A program made the translations under genes and the position numbers. The notes beneath the pieces are model-generated. The model saw nothing but the letters and a program-made list of their open reading frames with translations. It was not told the origin of the DNA and made no database searches. Shown here in pieces: positions 24,567 to 34,079 of a DNA stretch of 64,000 bases. Source of the stretch: Sulfitobacter sp. S223 (GTDB taxonomy: Bacteria > Pseudomonadota > Alphaproteobacteria > Rhodobacterales > Rhodobacteraceae); assembly GCF_025143825.1 (NCBI RefSeq), contig NZ_CP083560.1:2666001-2730000 (forward strand), in the 5' to 3' direction. Numbering within the stretch: the stretch's first letter is position 1; the number at the start of each line of letters is the position of its first letter.

Positions 24567-25832
24567 ATGAATATTCTGATCTTGGGCAGCGGTGGTCGCG
24601 AGCACAGTCTGGCTTGGGCCGTTTTGCAGAACCCCAAATGTGACAAGCTGATCGTAGCGCCGGGCAATGCCGGTATTGCACAGATAGCAGATTGTGCAGC
24701 CATCGAGATTAATGACGGCGGCACGGTCGTCGAATTCGTCGAGCGGAATAATATCGATTTCGTGATCATCGGACCGGAAGCACCGCTTGCCAATGGCGTT
24801 GCGGACCGCCTGCGAGAGGCCGGCATTCTTGTCTTCGGCCCCTCCAAAGCCGCAGCAGCGCTAGAGGCATCCAAAGCCTTTACCAAAGAAATTTGCGCCG
24901 CTTGTGACGCACCTACAGCTGCCTATGGGCATTTTACCGACCTCGCTGCGGCCAAATCCTATGTTCAGGCCCAGGGCGCACCGATTGTGGTGAAGGCCGA
25001 CGGACTGGCGGCAGGGAAAGGCGTAATCATTGCCGAGACCGTGGCGCAGGCCGAAGCTGCGCTGGACGATATGTTTGGCGGCCAGTTCGGTGCGGCAGGC
25101 GCCGAAGTGGTGATTGAAGAATTCATGACCGGCGAAGAGGCGTCTTTCTTCGTGCTTTGCGATGGTGAAAACGTGCTGCCCATCGGTACAGCGCAAGATC
25201 ACAAGCGCGTCGGCGACGGCGACACCGGCCCGAACACAGGCGGCATGGGCGCATATTCTCCCGCACCGGTGCTGACAGACGAGATAGCCGAACGCGCATT
25301 GGCCGAGATCATCCGCCCGACCATGGCGGAGATGGCAAAACGTGGAATGCCCTATCAGGGCTTGCTTTACGCGGGTCTAATGATCGAGGACGGCAAGCCC
25401 AGGCTGGTTGAATACAACGTGCGTTTTGGTGATCCGGAATGTCAGGTTCTAATGATGCGACTGGGTGCGCAGGCATTCGATCTGATGCACGCAGCTGCCG
25501 AAGGGCGGTTGGCCGATATCAAGGTGAACTGGGCAGATGACCATGCACTGACCGTGGTAATGGCCGCAGAAGGCTATCCCGGTGACTATAAAAAGGGAAC
25601 GGTCATAGGCGGGCTTGACGGTCTGGCAGAAGACAGCAGCAACATGGTTTTCCATGCAGGCACGGCAGAGCGTGACGGCGATATTGTTGCTGTGGGCGGG
25701 CGCGTTCTGAACGTCACCGCGCGGGGCAAGACGCTGGCAGAAGCGCAGGCAAATGCCTATGCTGTTGTGGATAGCATTGACTGGCCAGACGGGTTTTGCC
25801 GCCGTGATATCGGCTGGCGCGCGCTGACCTAA
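24567..25832 (+). CDS. purD: Phosphoribosylamine--glycine ligase (GAR synthetase)
   Basis: A 421-residue PurD, the second step of de novo purine synthesis (phosphoribosylamine + glycine + ATP). It begins with MNILILGSGGREHSLAWAV, then FGPSKAAAALEASKAFTKE, the ATP-grasp core (VVKADGLAAGKGVIIAET, EEFMTGEEASFFVL, AQDHKRVGDGDTGPNTGGMG) and VEYNVRFGDPECQ. AGGGAG lies 8 bases before the ATG at 24567. The frame is open upstream but those codons are antisense to xseA. The length is standard for the family. It converges with the four-Cys paralogue B gene. Confidence 0.96.
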   Translation: MNILILGSGGREHSLAWAVLQNPKCDKLIVAPGNAGIAQIADCAAIEINDGGTVVEFVERNNIDFVIIGPEAPLANGVADRLREAGILVFGPSKAAAALEASKAFTKEICAACDAPTAAYGHFTDLAAAKSYVQAQGAPIVVKADGLAAGKGVIIAETVAQAEAALDDMFGGQFGAAGAEVVIEEFMTGEEASFFVLCDGENVLPIGTAQDHKRVGDGDTGPNTGGMGAYSPAPVLTDEIAERALAEIIRPTMAEMAKRGMPYQGLLYAGLMIEDGKPRLVEYNVRFGDPECQVLMMRLGAQAFDLMHAAAEGRLADIKVNWADDHALTVVMAAEGYPGDYKKGTVIGGLDGLAEDSSNMVFHAGTAERDGDIVAVGGRVLNVTARGKTLAEAQANAYAVVDSIDWPDGFCRRDIGWRALT

Positions 25833-25870
25833 ACGGCGCAAACACCGAATACATCAACGGTGAACCACAA

Positions 25871-26275
25871 TCAGGAGCTTGGAGCGCCTTCGCAGATGAC
25901 CGGCTCTTGGCTGATGTCTGAAATGCGCTGCACTTCTCTTGAGCTTTGGGACAGCACCAATAGTGTGCCCTCATCGTTGAACGGTATCCAGCAATTGTTC
26001 GGGTCCGGCGCGTCTTCATAGACAAAGCACAGCAATGGCCCACGGATTTCGATCCGGCCATAAGTGCAGCGGCCACTCCTGTCAGCCCATACGGACAAAT
26101 CGCGTCGCAAGAACTGCTCGACCCCGACTTCGCCGCCATTAATCATGCTGGTAAATGTCAACGTGCGGCCCTGAACAAGGTCTAGGAATGCGTCCGGTTT
26201 CATCTGCTCTTGCGCTTGGACTGGCAGCGCGGAAAGCCCCAGCAAACATATCAGGGCAGGCAGTTTCAGTCGCAT
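25871..26275 (-). CDS. Secreted four-cysteine protein, paralogue B
   Basis: A 134-residue protein with a signal peptide (MRLKLPALICLLGLSALPVQA). The mature part shows FLDLVQGRTLTF, GRCTYGRIEIRGPLLCFVYE, DPNNCW and EPVICEG, the same four-Cys frame as the protein at 22520-22915. It starts inside the last 10 bases of the FG-GAP gene (26266-26275 overlap), so the two are translationally coupled. The function is unknown. The shared fold would be extracytoplasmic and disulfide-bonded. The proline/aspartate DAPDP before the CW pair matches DTPEP in paralogue A. Confidence 0.75.
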   Translation of the reverse strand: MRLKLPALICLLGLSALPVQAQEQMKPDAFLDLVQGRTLTFTSMINGGEVGVEQFLRRDLSVWADRSGRCTYGRIEIRGPLLCFVYEDAPDPNNCWIPFNDEGTLLVLSQSSREVQRISDISQEPVICEGAPSS

Positions 26276-26988
26276 GCCAGCGCTTTGGCAAAGCTGCGGC
26301 GGTCTTTGTGCGGACCTATATCGCGGGCTGTAAGGGTCTTTCCGTCGAATGACACCGCCATCAAACGCTGCCAGTCGGCACGCGCTACAATCATTTCAGG
26401 GGCACCGGCACACAGCCTCACTCCTCCGGCAATGTCACGCTCTCCGATGCGGTGATTGGTCATCCCTTCTAAAGCGGCCACAGAGGTCAATTGCCCGTCG
26501 GCAAAGCGCCAGACGCGCAGTGTCTTAGCCAGATGCGGTCTGTCAATATAGGCAAGTTCCACAAAACCGTCACCATCCAGATCGGCTACGGCGACAGGGG
26601 CAAGCCAGCGATTTCGCTGACCGATATAGGGTGTCGCGGCAACCAGCCCAGCACCATTGTAAATCGCCAGCCGCGCGCCTTGGGTTTGATGACTTTCGAC
26701 GACTACAACCTCGCGTTGGCCATCACCGTCCACATCAACCATGCGCGGTTCGGTGTCCTCGAACACCCGATCATCGGGCAGCCGCAAAACAATGCGGTCG
26801 TCCGTTCCCTCATAGCTCAGCACAAGCGCACCGTGCTCGATCGTGTCGCCTAACACGCCGTGCGGATAGCGCATCGTCGGCTCTGCATAGGTTGCGGACA
26901 GTAATGGTGTTTGGCGTGCCTGTGCGGTTCCTGCAGCAGGCAATAGCGCAAGAAAGAGCACGCTGGCGGCCGTGATCACGCCCCGCAT
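26266..26988 (-). CDS. Exported FG-GAP/VCBS-repeat protein
   Basis: A 240-residue protein with a signal peptide (MRGVITAASVLFLALLPAAGTAQA). It contains two calcium-binding FG-GAP-type loops, VDVDGDGQREVVVVES and ADLDGDGFVELAYID, about 50 residues apart, in what looks like a partial beta-propeller. Such repeats usually mediate protein or ligand binding outside the cytoplasm. GGGAGG precedes two candidate starts: 26988 (9 bases away, chosen) and 26994 (3 bases away, adding ML). The C-terminal Cys in KALACD and the one in RLCAGAP may pair. It is coupled by overlap to the four-Cys paralogue B gene, which suggests the two products work together. Confidence 0.75.
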   Translation of the reverse strand: MRGVITAASVLFLALLPAAGTAQARQTPLLSATYAEPTMRYPHGVLGDTIEHGALVLSYEGTDDRIVLRLPDDRVFEDTEPRMVDVDGDGQREVVVVESHQTQGARLAIYNGAGLVAATPYIGQRNRWLAPVAVADLDGDGFVELAYIDRPHLAKTLRVWRFADGQLTSVAALEGMTNHRIGERDIAGGVRLCAGAPEMIVARADWQRLMAVSFDGKTLTARDIGPHKDRRSFAKALACD

Positions 26989-27013
26989 CAGCATGCCCCT
27001 CCCTTCTTGCGCA

Positions 27014-27439
<426 letters not shown>

Positions 27440-27491
27440 CTAAACCACGCTAGTATGTGACAACACAACACAGACCCAAAGGCATTGGGCA

Positions 27492-28028
27492 ATGAAACAG
27501 GTTTACTACCGCCACACCGCAATACGCTTCGCTGCTCTTTTGGGCATGCTCATGCTGTCTGCTTGCCTGCAAAGCCAGACCGTTTCCGAAAGCGGTACGA
27601 TCCTTGGCAATGGATTGGCACCTCCGGACGCACCGCCCGGCACATGCTGGGGCAAAATCCCCACACCGGCAGTGATCGAGACTGTAACGGAACAGGTCCT
27701 TGTGACGCCTGCCAAGATGAACCCAGACGGCACGATTGCAACTTTGCCTGTCTACCGTGAAGAGAGCCGTCAACAGATCGTAACCCCGCGCACTGACCGC
27801 TGGTTCGAAATCCCCTGCCCGCCGGCCTTTACTGTCGAATTTGTTTCAACCCTGCAACGCGCGCTACAAGCGCGCGGTTTGTATAGCGGTGAGGTCAACG
27901 GGAACATGGATGATGCAACGCGGCGTGCGGTACTGTCAGTGCAGACAGCGCGCGGGCTGCCCAGTGATGTATTGTCAATCGAAACCGCAAGAGAGTTGGG
28001 TATCGTCGCAGTACAACGCAAGCCTTGA
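27492..28028 (+). CDS. Peptidoglycan-binding lipoprotein
   Basis: A 178-residue protein whose N-terminus ends in a lipobox (MLMLSAC, Cys25), so it is likely lipid-anchored. The middle has GTCWGKIPTPAVIETVTEQV and a repeated Thr/Val-rich region. The C-terminal 60 residues (FVSTLQRALQARGLYSGEVN, then a DDATRRAV helix) form a PG_binding_1 fold, which holds peptidoglycan non-covalently. It is probably a tether between outer membrane and wall. A strong terminator follows at 28081. It diverges from the ferredoxin gene. Confidence 0.8.
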   Translation: MKQVYYRHTAIRFAALLGMLMLSACLQSQTVSESGTILGNGLAPPDAPPGTCWGKIPTPAVIETVTEQVLVTPAKMNPDGTIATLPVYREESRQQIVTPRTDRWFEIPCPPAFTVEFVSTLQRALQARGLYSGEVNGNMDDATRRAVLSVQTARGLPSDVLSIETARELGIVAVQRKP

Positions 28029-28080
28029 GGCTGCGCCAACCACTCAAGAAACCAACACATTATTGATGGCTCTAAAATCT

Positions 28081-28111
28081 AAAGGCGCCCGATTTAATTC
28101 GGGCGCCTTTT
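28081..28111. terminator. Bidirectional rho-independent terminator
   Basis: A perfect 12-base-pair stem (AAAGGCGCCCGA at 28081-28092 with TCGGGCGCCTTT at 28099-28110), loop TTTAAT, followed by TTTTG on the plus strand. It sits between the convergent peptidoglycan-binding lipoprotein and molybdenum hydroxylase genes and can serve both. Confidence 0.88.
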
Positions 28112-28122
28112 GTCTTTTCAGG

Positions 28123-30444
28123 TCAGGCTTTCAAAGCTGACAGGATATCGTCCGGCTTGATCGGCAAATGACGCATACGAGCGCCCACTGCGTTGTAGAT
28201 CGCATTTGCAATCGCCGGTGCAATGACTGTCGTACCCGGTTCACCCAGACCCACAGGGACTTCGGTGCTCTCGACGAACGAAATTTCCATCTCTGGAGTG
28301 TCGATCATGCGCAGAGGTGCATAGGTCCCCAGATTGCGATCCTCTACATTGCCGTCTTCGATCTTTGTGCCTTCGTAAAGTGCCATGGAGAGCCCCCAAA
28401 GGGCCGCCCCTTCGCACTGTGCAAGCGCACTATCGGGATCAACAACTGTGCCGCAGTCAAAAGCGAGCCACATCTTTTGTACGTCAAGTTCACCGGTCTC
28501 GCGGTCGACATGCAGCTGTACGGCACCAGCAGTCCAGGTCGGCATGCTGCGCGATTGACCAAAGGTGGTTGCGATACCAATGGCCGTATCAGCAGGCAGA
28601 TCGCTGCTGCCATAGCCCGACATCTTGGCGACCTTTTCCAACACTGCGGCCTGACGCGATGCGCCCCCGACTGCATTCGGGGCGGAACCCGCGTTGTAGC
28701 CCTCGGCCTTGAGGTGCTGCAGGCGGAACTCAAGCGGGTCAACGCCCGCTTTTTGCGCTGCCTCATCCATAAAGCTTTCTACCGCAAAATTGGTCCAGCC
28801 CGGCCCTACCGACCGCAACCAGCCCGGACGAAACGTCTTGTTGGCAAGATCATTGGAGATTGCGCGAACCTGATGTGCACCAACGGTGTACCAGTGATCG
28901 GCACCGTCAATCGCGAAGGGGTCATAAGGCTCTCCGTTCACACCTTTGGGCATGAACGACGGAACCATAACACCTGTGGGCCAGCCGGCGGCCGCGTGAT
29001 GCTCCATCCCGACGACCTTGTTATCTCCGTCGAATGCCATCCGCAGTTTTTGCACACTGGGGGACCGTGGGCTGTCAAACTTGGCATCGTCTTCACGCAT
29101 GAAAACAAGCTTGACCGGCTTGCCACCCAACGCCTTTGAGGTCAGAGCAGCAGGAATGGTATAGTCGCCATTCAAACGACGGCCAAAGCCACCGCCCAAC
29201 ATATAGGTGCGCATAACGATCTTATCCGCAGGTGCTTCTAGCGCAGCCGACAAAGTTGGCATGATCAGTGACTGCCACTGGTTGCCAGTGTGGATTTCCC
29301 AAATACCGTCTTCGTTCTGGAATACAGTCGCGTTTACCGGCTCAAGCTGAAAATGCAAAACCGTCTGCGTGACATATTCTGCTTCGAGCACATCCGCCGC
29401 AGTATCGAAAGCGGCTGCCGTATCAGGCGTTTCTGTCGCCAGAATGCCCCCGGATGCGCCGTCTGCGATCAGCTCGCGTGAACGGGCGTTGATATCTGCT
29501 TCCGTCACGGCCGCTGTATCGCCTGCGTTCCAGGTCACATCTACCGCTTCGGATGCCCATTTTGCAGCCATCAGCGATGTACCCAGAACAACAACCCAGC
29601 CAGGCACCGTCCCTGATGGATCTTCCAGCGCCAGTGTTTGCAGATATCCTTTCACGCCTTTCGCGCCACTGTCATCAATGGACGCAACCGATGAGCCGAG
29701 GCGCGTTGGCGGGATCATCGGAACGGCGTAAACCATCCCGTCAACCTTGGCATCCAATCCGTAGATTGCTTTGCCGTTTGTCTTGTTCTCGATATCAAGA
29801 GCGGTCACATCCTTACCAACCAGACGCAGCTCCGAATGTGGCTTGAGCGGCAATGCTTTCAGCTCATCCTCGGTAAAGCTGCGCTCTAGTCCGGCGCTGA
29901 CAAGCTCTGCATACGTGATTGTGTTTGTGCCATCGGTCACGGTGCCGTCCCGCGCTGTGCAGGTTGCAGCATCCACGCCCCACTGGGCAGCAGCGGCTTC
30001 GATCAGTGCCGTGCGGCCCGCAGCGCCTGCCTGACGGTAGACCGGCCAGCTTTGCCAGACCGACCAGCTTCCGCCAGTGACCATGGTGCCCCATTTTTCG
30101 GCCGTGTCCACGTGGGTGATCGAAACGTCTTCCCATGCGACTTCCAGCTCATCTGCAAGGATGCGGGCGATGGCCGTGCCAACGTGTTGGCCCATCTCGG
30201 CACGGATGATGTTGACGTTGACGCGTCCGTCACTGTCGATCCAATACCATAATGTCGGCTCGAATGTTTCGCCGTTGCTTGAAACAGGAACGCCGTCTGC
30301 GGCTGCGGGATCCATCGCGGCGCTGGATGTACGCGGAAAACCGAATGCCACACCAGCGGCTGTCATCGAGACAAGAAATCCGCGGCGGTTCATTTCGGCA
30401 GGCTTATCGGAGCCGGTGAGGCGTGTAAGCAATTTGTTACCCAT
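28123..30444 (-). CDS. iorB: Molybdopterin-binding aldehyde/isoquinoline oxidoreductase large subunit (IorB-like), Tat-exported
   Basis: A 773-residue molybdenum hydroxylase large subunit of the xanthine dehydrogenase superfamily. A twin-arginine signal (NRRGFLVSM, then AAGVAFGFP) sends it folded to the periplasm. Cofactor and substrate regions are seen in GGGFGRRLNGDY, in the GWLRSVGPGWTNFAVESFMD block and in the catalytic Glu motif VGLGEPGT near the C-terminus. The split arrangement, with a separate 2Fe-2S subunit and a membrane cytochrome c, is that of periplasmic aldehyde dehydrogenases and isoquinoline 1-oxidoreductase. The true substrate cannot be read from the sequence. GGAG lies 9 bases before the ATG, inside the end of the 2Fe-2S subunit gene (8-base overlap). 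Confidence 0.88.
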   Translation of the reverse strand: MGNKLLTRLTGSDKPAEMNRRGFLVSMTAAGVAFGFPRTSSAAMDPAAADGVPVSSNGETFEPTLWYWIDSDGRVNVNIIRAEMGQHVGTAIARILADELEVAWEDVSITHVDTAEKWGTMVTGGSWSVWQSWPVYRQAGAAGRTALIEAAAAQWGVDAATCTARDGTVTDGTNTITYAELVSAGLERSFTEDELKALPLKPHSELRLVGKDVTALDIENKTNGKAIYGLDAKVDGMVYAVPMIPPTRLGSSVASIDDSGAKGVKGYLQTLALEDPSGTVPGWVVVLGTSLMAAKWASEAVDVTWNAGDTAAVTEADINARSRELIADGASGGILATETPDTAAAFDTAADVLEAEYVTQTVLHFQLEPVNATVFQNEDGIWEIHTGNQWQSLIMPTLSAALEAPADKIVMRTYMLGGGFGRRLNGDYTIPAALTSKALGGKPVKLVFMREDDAKFDSPRSPSVQKLRMAFDGDNKVVGMEHHAAAGWPTGVMVPSFMPKGVNGEPYDPFAIDGADHWYTVGAHQVRAISNDLANKTFRPGWLRSVGPGWTNFAVESFMDEAAQKAGVDPLEFRLQHLKAEGYNAGSAPNAVGGASRQAAVLEKVAKMSGYGSSDLPADTAIGIATTFGQSRSMPTWTAGAVQLHVDRETGELDVQKMWLAFDCGTVVDPDSALAQCEGAALWGLSMALYEGTKIEDGNVEDRNLGTYAPLRMIDTPEMEISFVESTEVPVGLGEPGTTVIAPAIANAIYNAVGARMRHLPIKPDDILSALKA

Positions 30445-30910
30445 TGTCTTGTGCTCCGTTCATAGCGGTGGCCGCGTCGCGCACAGCTTGGCGAATGCGG
30501 GGATAGGTCATGCAGCGGCACAGGTTGCCAGTCATTACCGCGTCAATATCGTCATCGGTTGGTTCAGGAATATCCTGCAAAAGCGAGGCCGCCTGCATGA
30601 TCTGCCCTGACTGACAGTACCCACACTGTGGAACGCGCAGATTGCGCCACGCTTCCTGAACGGGATGGTTTGCCTCTGCATCAAGGCCTTCGATTGTTGT
30701 GATTTCGGTGTCTACAACGGCAGAAAGTGGTGTGATGCACGACCGTGTCGCACGGCCGCCGACATGAACTGTGCAGGCCCCGCACATCCCGATCCCGCAA
30801 CCGAACTTTGTGCCCGTCAGACCGATCTCATCACGGATGGCCCACAGAAGCGGCGTATCCGGATCAGCATCGACGCTTACACTGCGCCCGTTAATCTCAA
30901 ATTTTATCAT
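30437..30910 (-). CDS. iorA: 2Fe-2S subunit of the molybdenum hydroxylase (IorA-like)
   Basis: A 157-residue subunit with two 2Fe-2S clusters. The plant-type N-terminal site is GTKFGCGIGMCGACTVHV with the fourth Cys in TRSCITPL. The C-terminal helical site is QCGYCQSGQIMQA with CRCMTYPRI. It passes electrons from the molybdenum centre of the large subunit to the cytochrome c. AAGGAA lies 6 bases before the ATG at 30910. It has no signal peptide, so it is presumably carried out by the Tat signal of the large subunit after assembly. It starts 16 bases after the cytochrome gene and overlaps the large-subunit gene by 8 bases. Confidence 0.93.
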   Translation of the reverse strand: MIKFEINGRSVSVDADPDTPLLWAIRDEIGLTGTKFGCGIGMCGACTVHVGGRATRSCITPLSAVVDTEITTIEGLDAEANHPVQEAWRNLRVPQCGYCQSGQIMQAASLLQDIPEPTDDDIDAVMTGNLCRCMTYPRIRQAVRDAATAMNGAQDNG

Positions 30911-30926
30911 AGTTTTTCCTTCGGTA

Positions 30927-32228
30927 TTAGTGCGATTTAGGACCGTTTTCACGGATATCGGCTACTGTGGCGGTAAGTTCGGGCCACGCAGGACGGTTCG
31001 CCCGCTTGTCGCGCAGATAGGCGGAGACGGCTGCAACCTGCTCATCGTCAAGCGCGTTGCGGAAACCCGGCATCACGACACCCGCCATGCCTTCTGGCCC
31101 GTTGACCCCATCCAGAATTACGTGGATCAGGTTGTTGGGTGTCTCAAGATTGGTAGCAGAGTTAATGCCCAGATCAGGGCGACCCTGCATGATCTGCTCC
31201 GCATTGTAATGGCACGAGGCGCAGGCTGTTGCGTACAGGCGTTCTCCCAGCTCGCGGCGATATTGAGGATCTGGCCGGTTGTTACGCAGGCTGGCCAGCA
31301 CCACTTCGCTTTGGGCGGGATCATCGTCTGTCGCGCCAACTTGATCCGCCAGATAAATAGCAAGTGAGTCGATGTCGCTTTCGGGGAGATCACGTACACC
31401 CTCATGCACAACCGGTCCCATCGGGCCGGCAGCGATGCCATGATAGCTGGTGACACCTTCCATCAGGTACGATTTGAATTCCGGCGCAGTCCAAGCAACG
31501 GAAGACGGGTTCTCCGCTGTAAGCGCAGGCGCAATCCAGCGATCAATCTCGGCTCCGGCATATTGCTCTGATTGCTTTTCCGCCCCTACGGCGTTGCGCG
31601 GCGTGTGGCACGCGCCACAGTGTGTCAAACCCTCAGCCAGATACGCTCCGCGATTCCACTCTTCTGAATGGTCCTCATCGGCCTCATAGCGGCCTTGATC
31701 CACAAACAGCATCTTCCAGCCAGCCTGAAGAATGCGCTGATTAAGCGGGAATGGCAGCTCGTTCTCTTTCTGGACGGTTTTGACGGGCTCAACCTCTGTC
31801 ATGATGTAGGCATAGATCGCGTCCACATCTTCGTCGGTCATTTTGGTGAAATGGTCGTAAGGAAATGCCGGAAACAAATGGCGGCCTTCACGGTCCACGC
31901 CTTCGTGCATGGCACGGCGGAACGCTTCTTTTGAATAGGTGCCGATGCCGGTTTCAACATCAGGTGTCAGGTTGGTAGAGTATAGCGTACCGAACCCCGT
32001 CTCCATGGCGTAATTGCCGGCATACGGCTCTCCGTCGGCAGCGGTATGACAGGTTGCACAATATCCCGCAGAAGCAAGCACACGCCCTTTTTCAACTTCC
32101 TCAGGGGTAAACTCAGCCAGCTGCGCAGTCGTGATCGGATCGATAGGGGATTTGTAGGCATAAAGACCGAAACCAACTGCGCCGCCTACCACTACAGCAA
32201 GCCCTCCTAGGATGAGATTTCTTGCCAT
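30927..32228 (-). CDS. Membrane-anchored tri-haem cytochrome c (electron acceptor of the molybdenum hydroxylase)
   Basis: A 433-residue protein with an N-terminal membrane anchor (NLILGGLAVVVGGAVGFGLY) and three haem c sites, CATCH, CGACH and CASCH, each in its own cytochrome c domain. The layout is that of the cytochrome subunit of acetic-acid-bacterial alcohol/aldehyde dehydrogenases, which hands electrons to ubiquinone or the respiratory chain. AAGGAAA lies 8 bases before the ATG at 32228; the longer open frame has no support. It is the first gene of the cytochrome-iorA-iorB operon, whose promoter should lie in the 249-base gap to degP. Confidence 0.92.
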   Translation of the reverse strand: MARNLILGGLAVVVGGAVGFGLYAYKSPIDPITTAQLAEFTPEEVEKGRVLASAGYCATCHTAADGEPYAGNYAMETGFGTLYSTNLTPDVETGIGTYSKEAFRRAMHEGVDREGRHLFPAFPYDHFTKMTDEDVDAIYAYIMTEVEPVKTVQKENELPFPLNQRILQAGWKMLFVDQGRYEADEDHSEEWNRGAYLAEGLTHCGACHTPRNAVGAEKQSEQYAGAEIDRWIAPALTAENPSSVAWTAPEFKSYLMEGVTSYHGIAAGPMGPVVHEGVRDLPESDIDSLAIYLADQVGATDDDPAQSEVVLASLRNNRPDPQYRRELGERLYATACASCHYNAEQIMQGRPDLGINSATNLETPNNLIHVILDGVNGPEGMAGVVMPGFRNALDDEQVAAVSAYLRDKRANRPAWPELTATVADIRENGPKSH

Positions 32229-32430
32229 GTGCCAGTTTCCTTCGGTCTTTAATGCCTGTGGCCGCGCGCCCACAAAGACGGTGTTAGTGTGGCAAAACAA
32301 CAAACCAGCAATCGATCCGTTCCATAGATCGTGAAATAAATCAGAAGTTTCCCTGGCGCCGCCAGAAAGCTGGACGGTCCAGTATGACGCAAGCCCGGTG
32401 GGATCACTGCATGTCCCTGCCCCAAAACGC

Positions 32431-32454
32431 AAAAGGCGCCCATGAAGGGCGCCT
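32431..32454 (-). terminator. Rho-independent terminator after degP
   Basis: Read on the minus strand: AGGCGCCC (32454-32447), loop TTCAT, GGGCGCCT (32441-32434) and then TTTTGCGTTTT. A perfect 8-base-pair stem just past the degP stop. The remaining bases of 32229-32430 are the leader of the cytochrome operon; no further structure was seen there. Confidence 0.82.
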
Positions 32455-32476
32455 CAAGCATTAAGGGTTCGACAGA

Positions 32477-33964
32477 TTATTCTTCGTCGAGCGTCAGTGC
32501 GACAAAGCGGGGATCACCTGCACGGCGCACAAGGATCAACAACGATTTGCGCCCTGCTTCGCGTGCGGCATCAATGCGCGCATTCAAATCATCAATGGTT
32601 TTGATCTCCTGCTGGCCCGCTTCGGTGATGATATCCCCAGCCCGCAAGCCTTTTTCAAACGCTTCGGAGCCTTCCTCGACCTCGGTCACAGCCAACCCTT
32701 CCATGTCAACCCCAGCACCAAGTTCTTGACGAATCTCCGGTGTCAGTGGTGTCACGGTCAGACCCAGCATCGACGTTACCATCGGTGCTTCTGAGCTTTC
32801 AGGCTCATCTTCAGCTGCAGGCTCCTCATCGCTGTTGGCATCCTCGCGGCGACCAAGAACCACGGCTATTGTCTGGCTTTTTCCTTCGCGCATAACTGTG
32901 ACGCGCACAGTTGCGCCAACCGGGCTGTTACCCACCTGACGCACGAGGCCGCGGGTATCGCCGACCTCAACCCCGTCGAAGGACAGGATGACATCGCCAG
33001 TCTTAAGACCGGCCACTTTTGCAGGGCCTTCGGGAACGTCTGTGATCAGAGCGCCGGTTGCCGACTTGAGGCCCATCGCATCGGCGACGTCCTGCGTCAC
33101 ATCCTGAATGCGTACACCCAGCCAGCCGCGGCGCGTTTCGCCGAATTCCTTCAGCTGGTCGACAACGCGCGTCACAACATTGGACGCCATGGAAAAGCCG
33201 ATCCCGATGGAACCGCCGTTTGGCGACAGGATTGCCGTATTCACGCCGATCACAGAGCCGTCCATGTTGAACAAAGGACCACCCGAGTTACCACGGTTGA
33301 TCGCAGCATCGGTCTGGATATAGTCGTCATAGGTGCCGGACAAGGCGCGGTTGCGCGCGCTGACAATGCCCGCCGATACAGAAAAGCCCTGCCCCAGCGG
33401 ATTACCCATGGCGATAACCCAGTCGCCCACACGGGCCGCGTCGCTATCGCCAAAGCTAACAAAAGGAAGCGGGCGGTCTGCTTCGACCTTCAAGAGAGCG
33501 ATGTCCGTATTCGGATCGGTGCCGATCACTTTGGCGATCAGCTCAGCCCCTGAAAAGAATTCGATTGTGATTTCGTCAGCCCCGTCAATCACGTGGTTAT
33601 TTGTGACCACATAACCATCTTCGGAAATGACGAAACCAGACCCCAACGCAGAGGACCGGCGCGGTGCGGGCGCCTCGCCGTCGCCGCGATTGCGGTCTTG
33701 GAATTCACGAAAGAAGTCTTCGAACGGCGACCCTTCGGGAACGATACCACGCGGGCCAGTGCGGCCTTCCACCAAAGTGGAAGTGGTGATGTTGACGACC
33801 GACGGGCTGATCTTCTCTGCCAGCGGAGCCAGACTTTCTGGCTTGGCCAGTGCCATGACGGTTTGCGCCACCACCATCGTAAGCGCCATCAGCGCAATGA
33901 TCGTTGCGCGCAGGGCTGGTGAAGGTGCGTTGGCTTTTGTCCGAGCGACCGCTTTGGGCTGCAT
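32477..33964 (-). CDS. degP: Periplasmic Do-family serine endoprotease (DegP/MucD type)
   Basis: A 495-residue HtrA protease with an N-terminal hydrophobic export segment (residues 20-40). The triad is complete: His124 in VVTNNHVIDGAD, Asp154 in TDIALLK and Ser227 in GNSGGPLFN. Two PDZ domains follow (about 290-375, GWLGVRIQDV, and 405-490). Between them lies a Glu/Ser-rich linker (DANSDEEPAAEDEPESSEAP). It degrades or refolds damaged envelope proteins. In many alphaproteobacteria this gene follows hflK-hflC directly; here an aminotransferase gene on the other strand and a terminator separate them. It is monocistronic with its own terminator. Confidence 0.95.
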   Translation of the reverse strand: MQPKAVARTKANAPSPALRATIIALMALTMVVAQTVMALAKPESLAPLAEKISPSVVNITTSTLVEGRTGPRGIVPEGSPFEDFFREFQDRNRGDGEAPAPRRSSALGSGFVISEDGYVVTNNHVIDGADEITIEFFSGAELIAKVIGTDPNTDIALLKVEADRPLPFVSFGDSDAARVGDWVIAMGNPLGQGFSVSAGIVSARNRALSGTYDDYIQTDAAINRGNSGGPLFNMDGSVIGVNTAILSPNGGSIGIGFSMASNVVTRVVDQLKEFGETRRGWLGVRIQDVTQDVADAMGLKSATGALITDVPEGPAKVAGLKTGDVILSFDGVEVGDTRGLVRQVGNSPVGATVRVTVMREGKSQTIAVVLGRREDANSDEEPAAEDEPESSEAPMVTSMLGLTVTPLTPEIRQELGAGVDMEGLAVTEVEEGSEAFEKGLRAGDIITEAGQQEIKTIDDLNARIDAAREAGRKSLLILVRRAGDPRFVALTLDEE

Positions 33965-34079
33965 ATATCGTCTCCTGATCGAAAACTGACCCTCTTCGGG
34001 GCGATTTTACTTACCGGCAGAGTGCATGGTGACTGCACCAACCGCAATATGAAAGATGTGCCTTCGCGTTCTGATTTCA

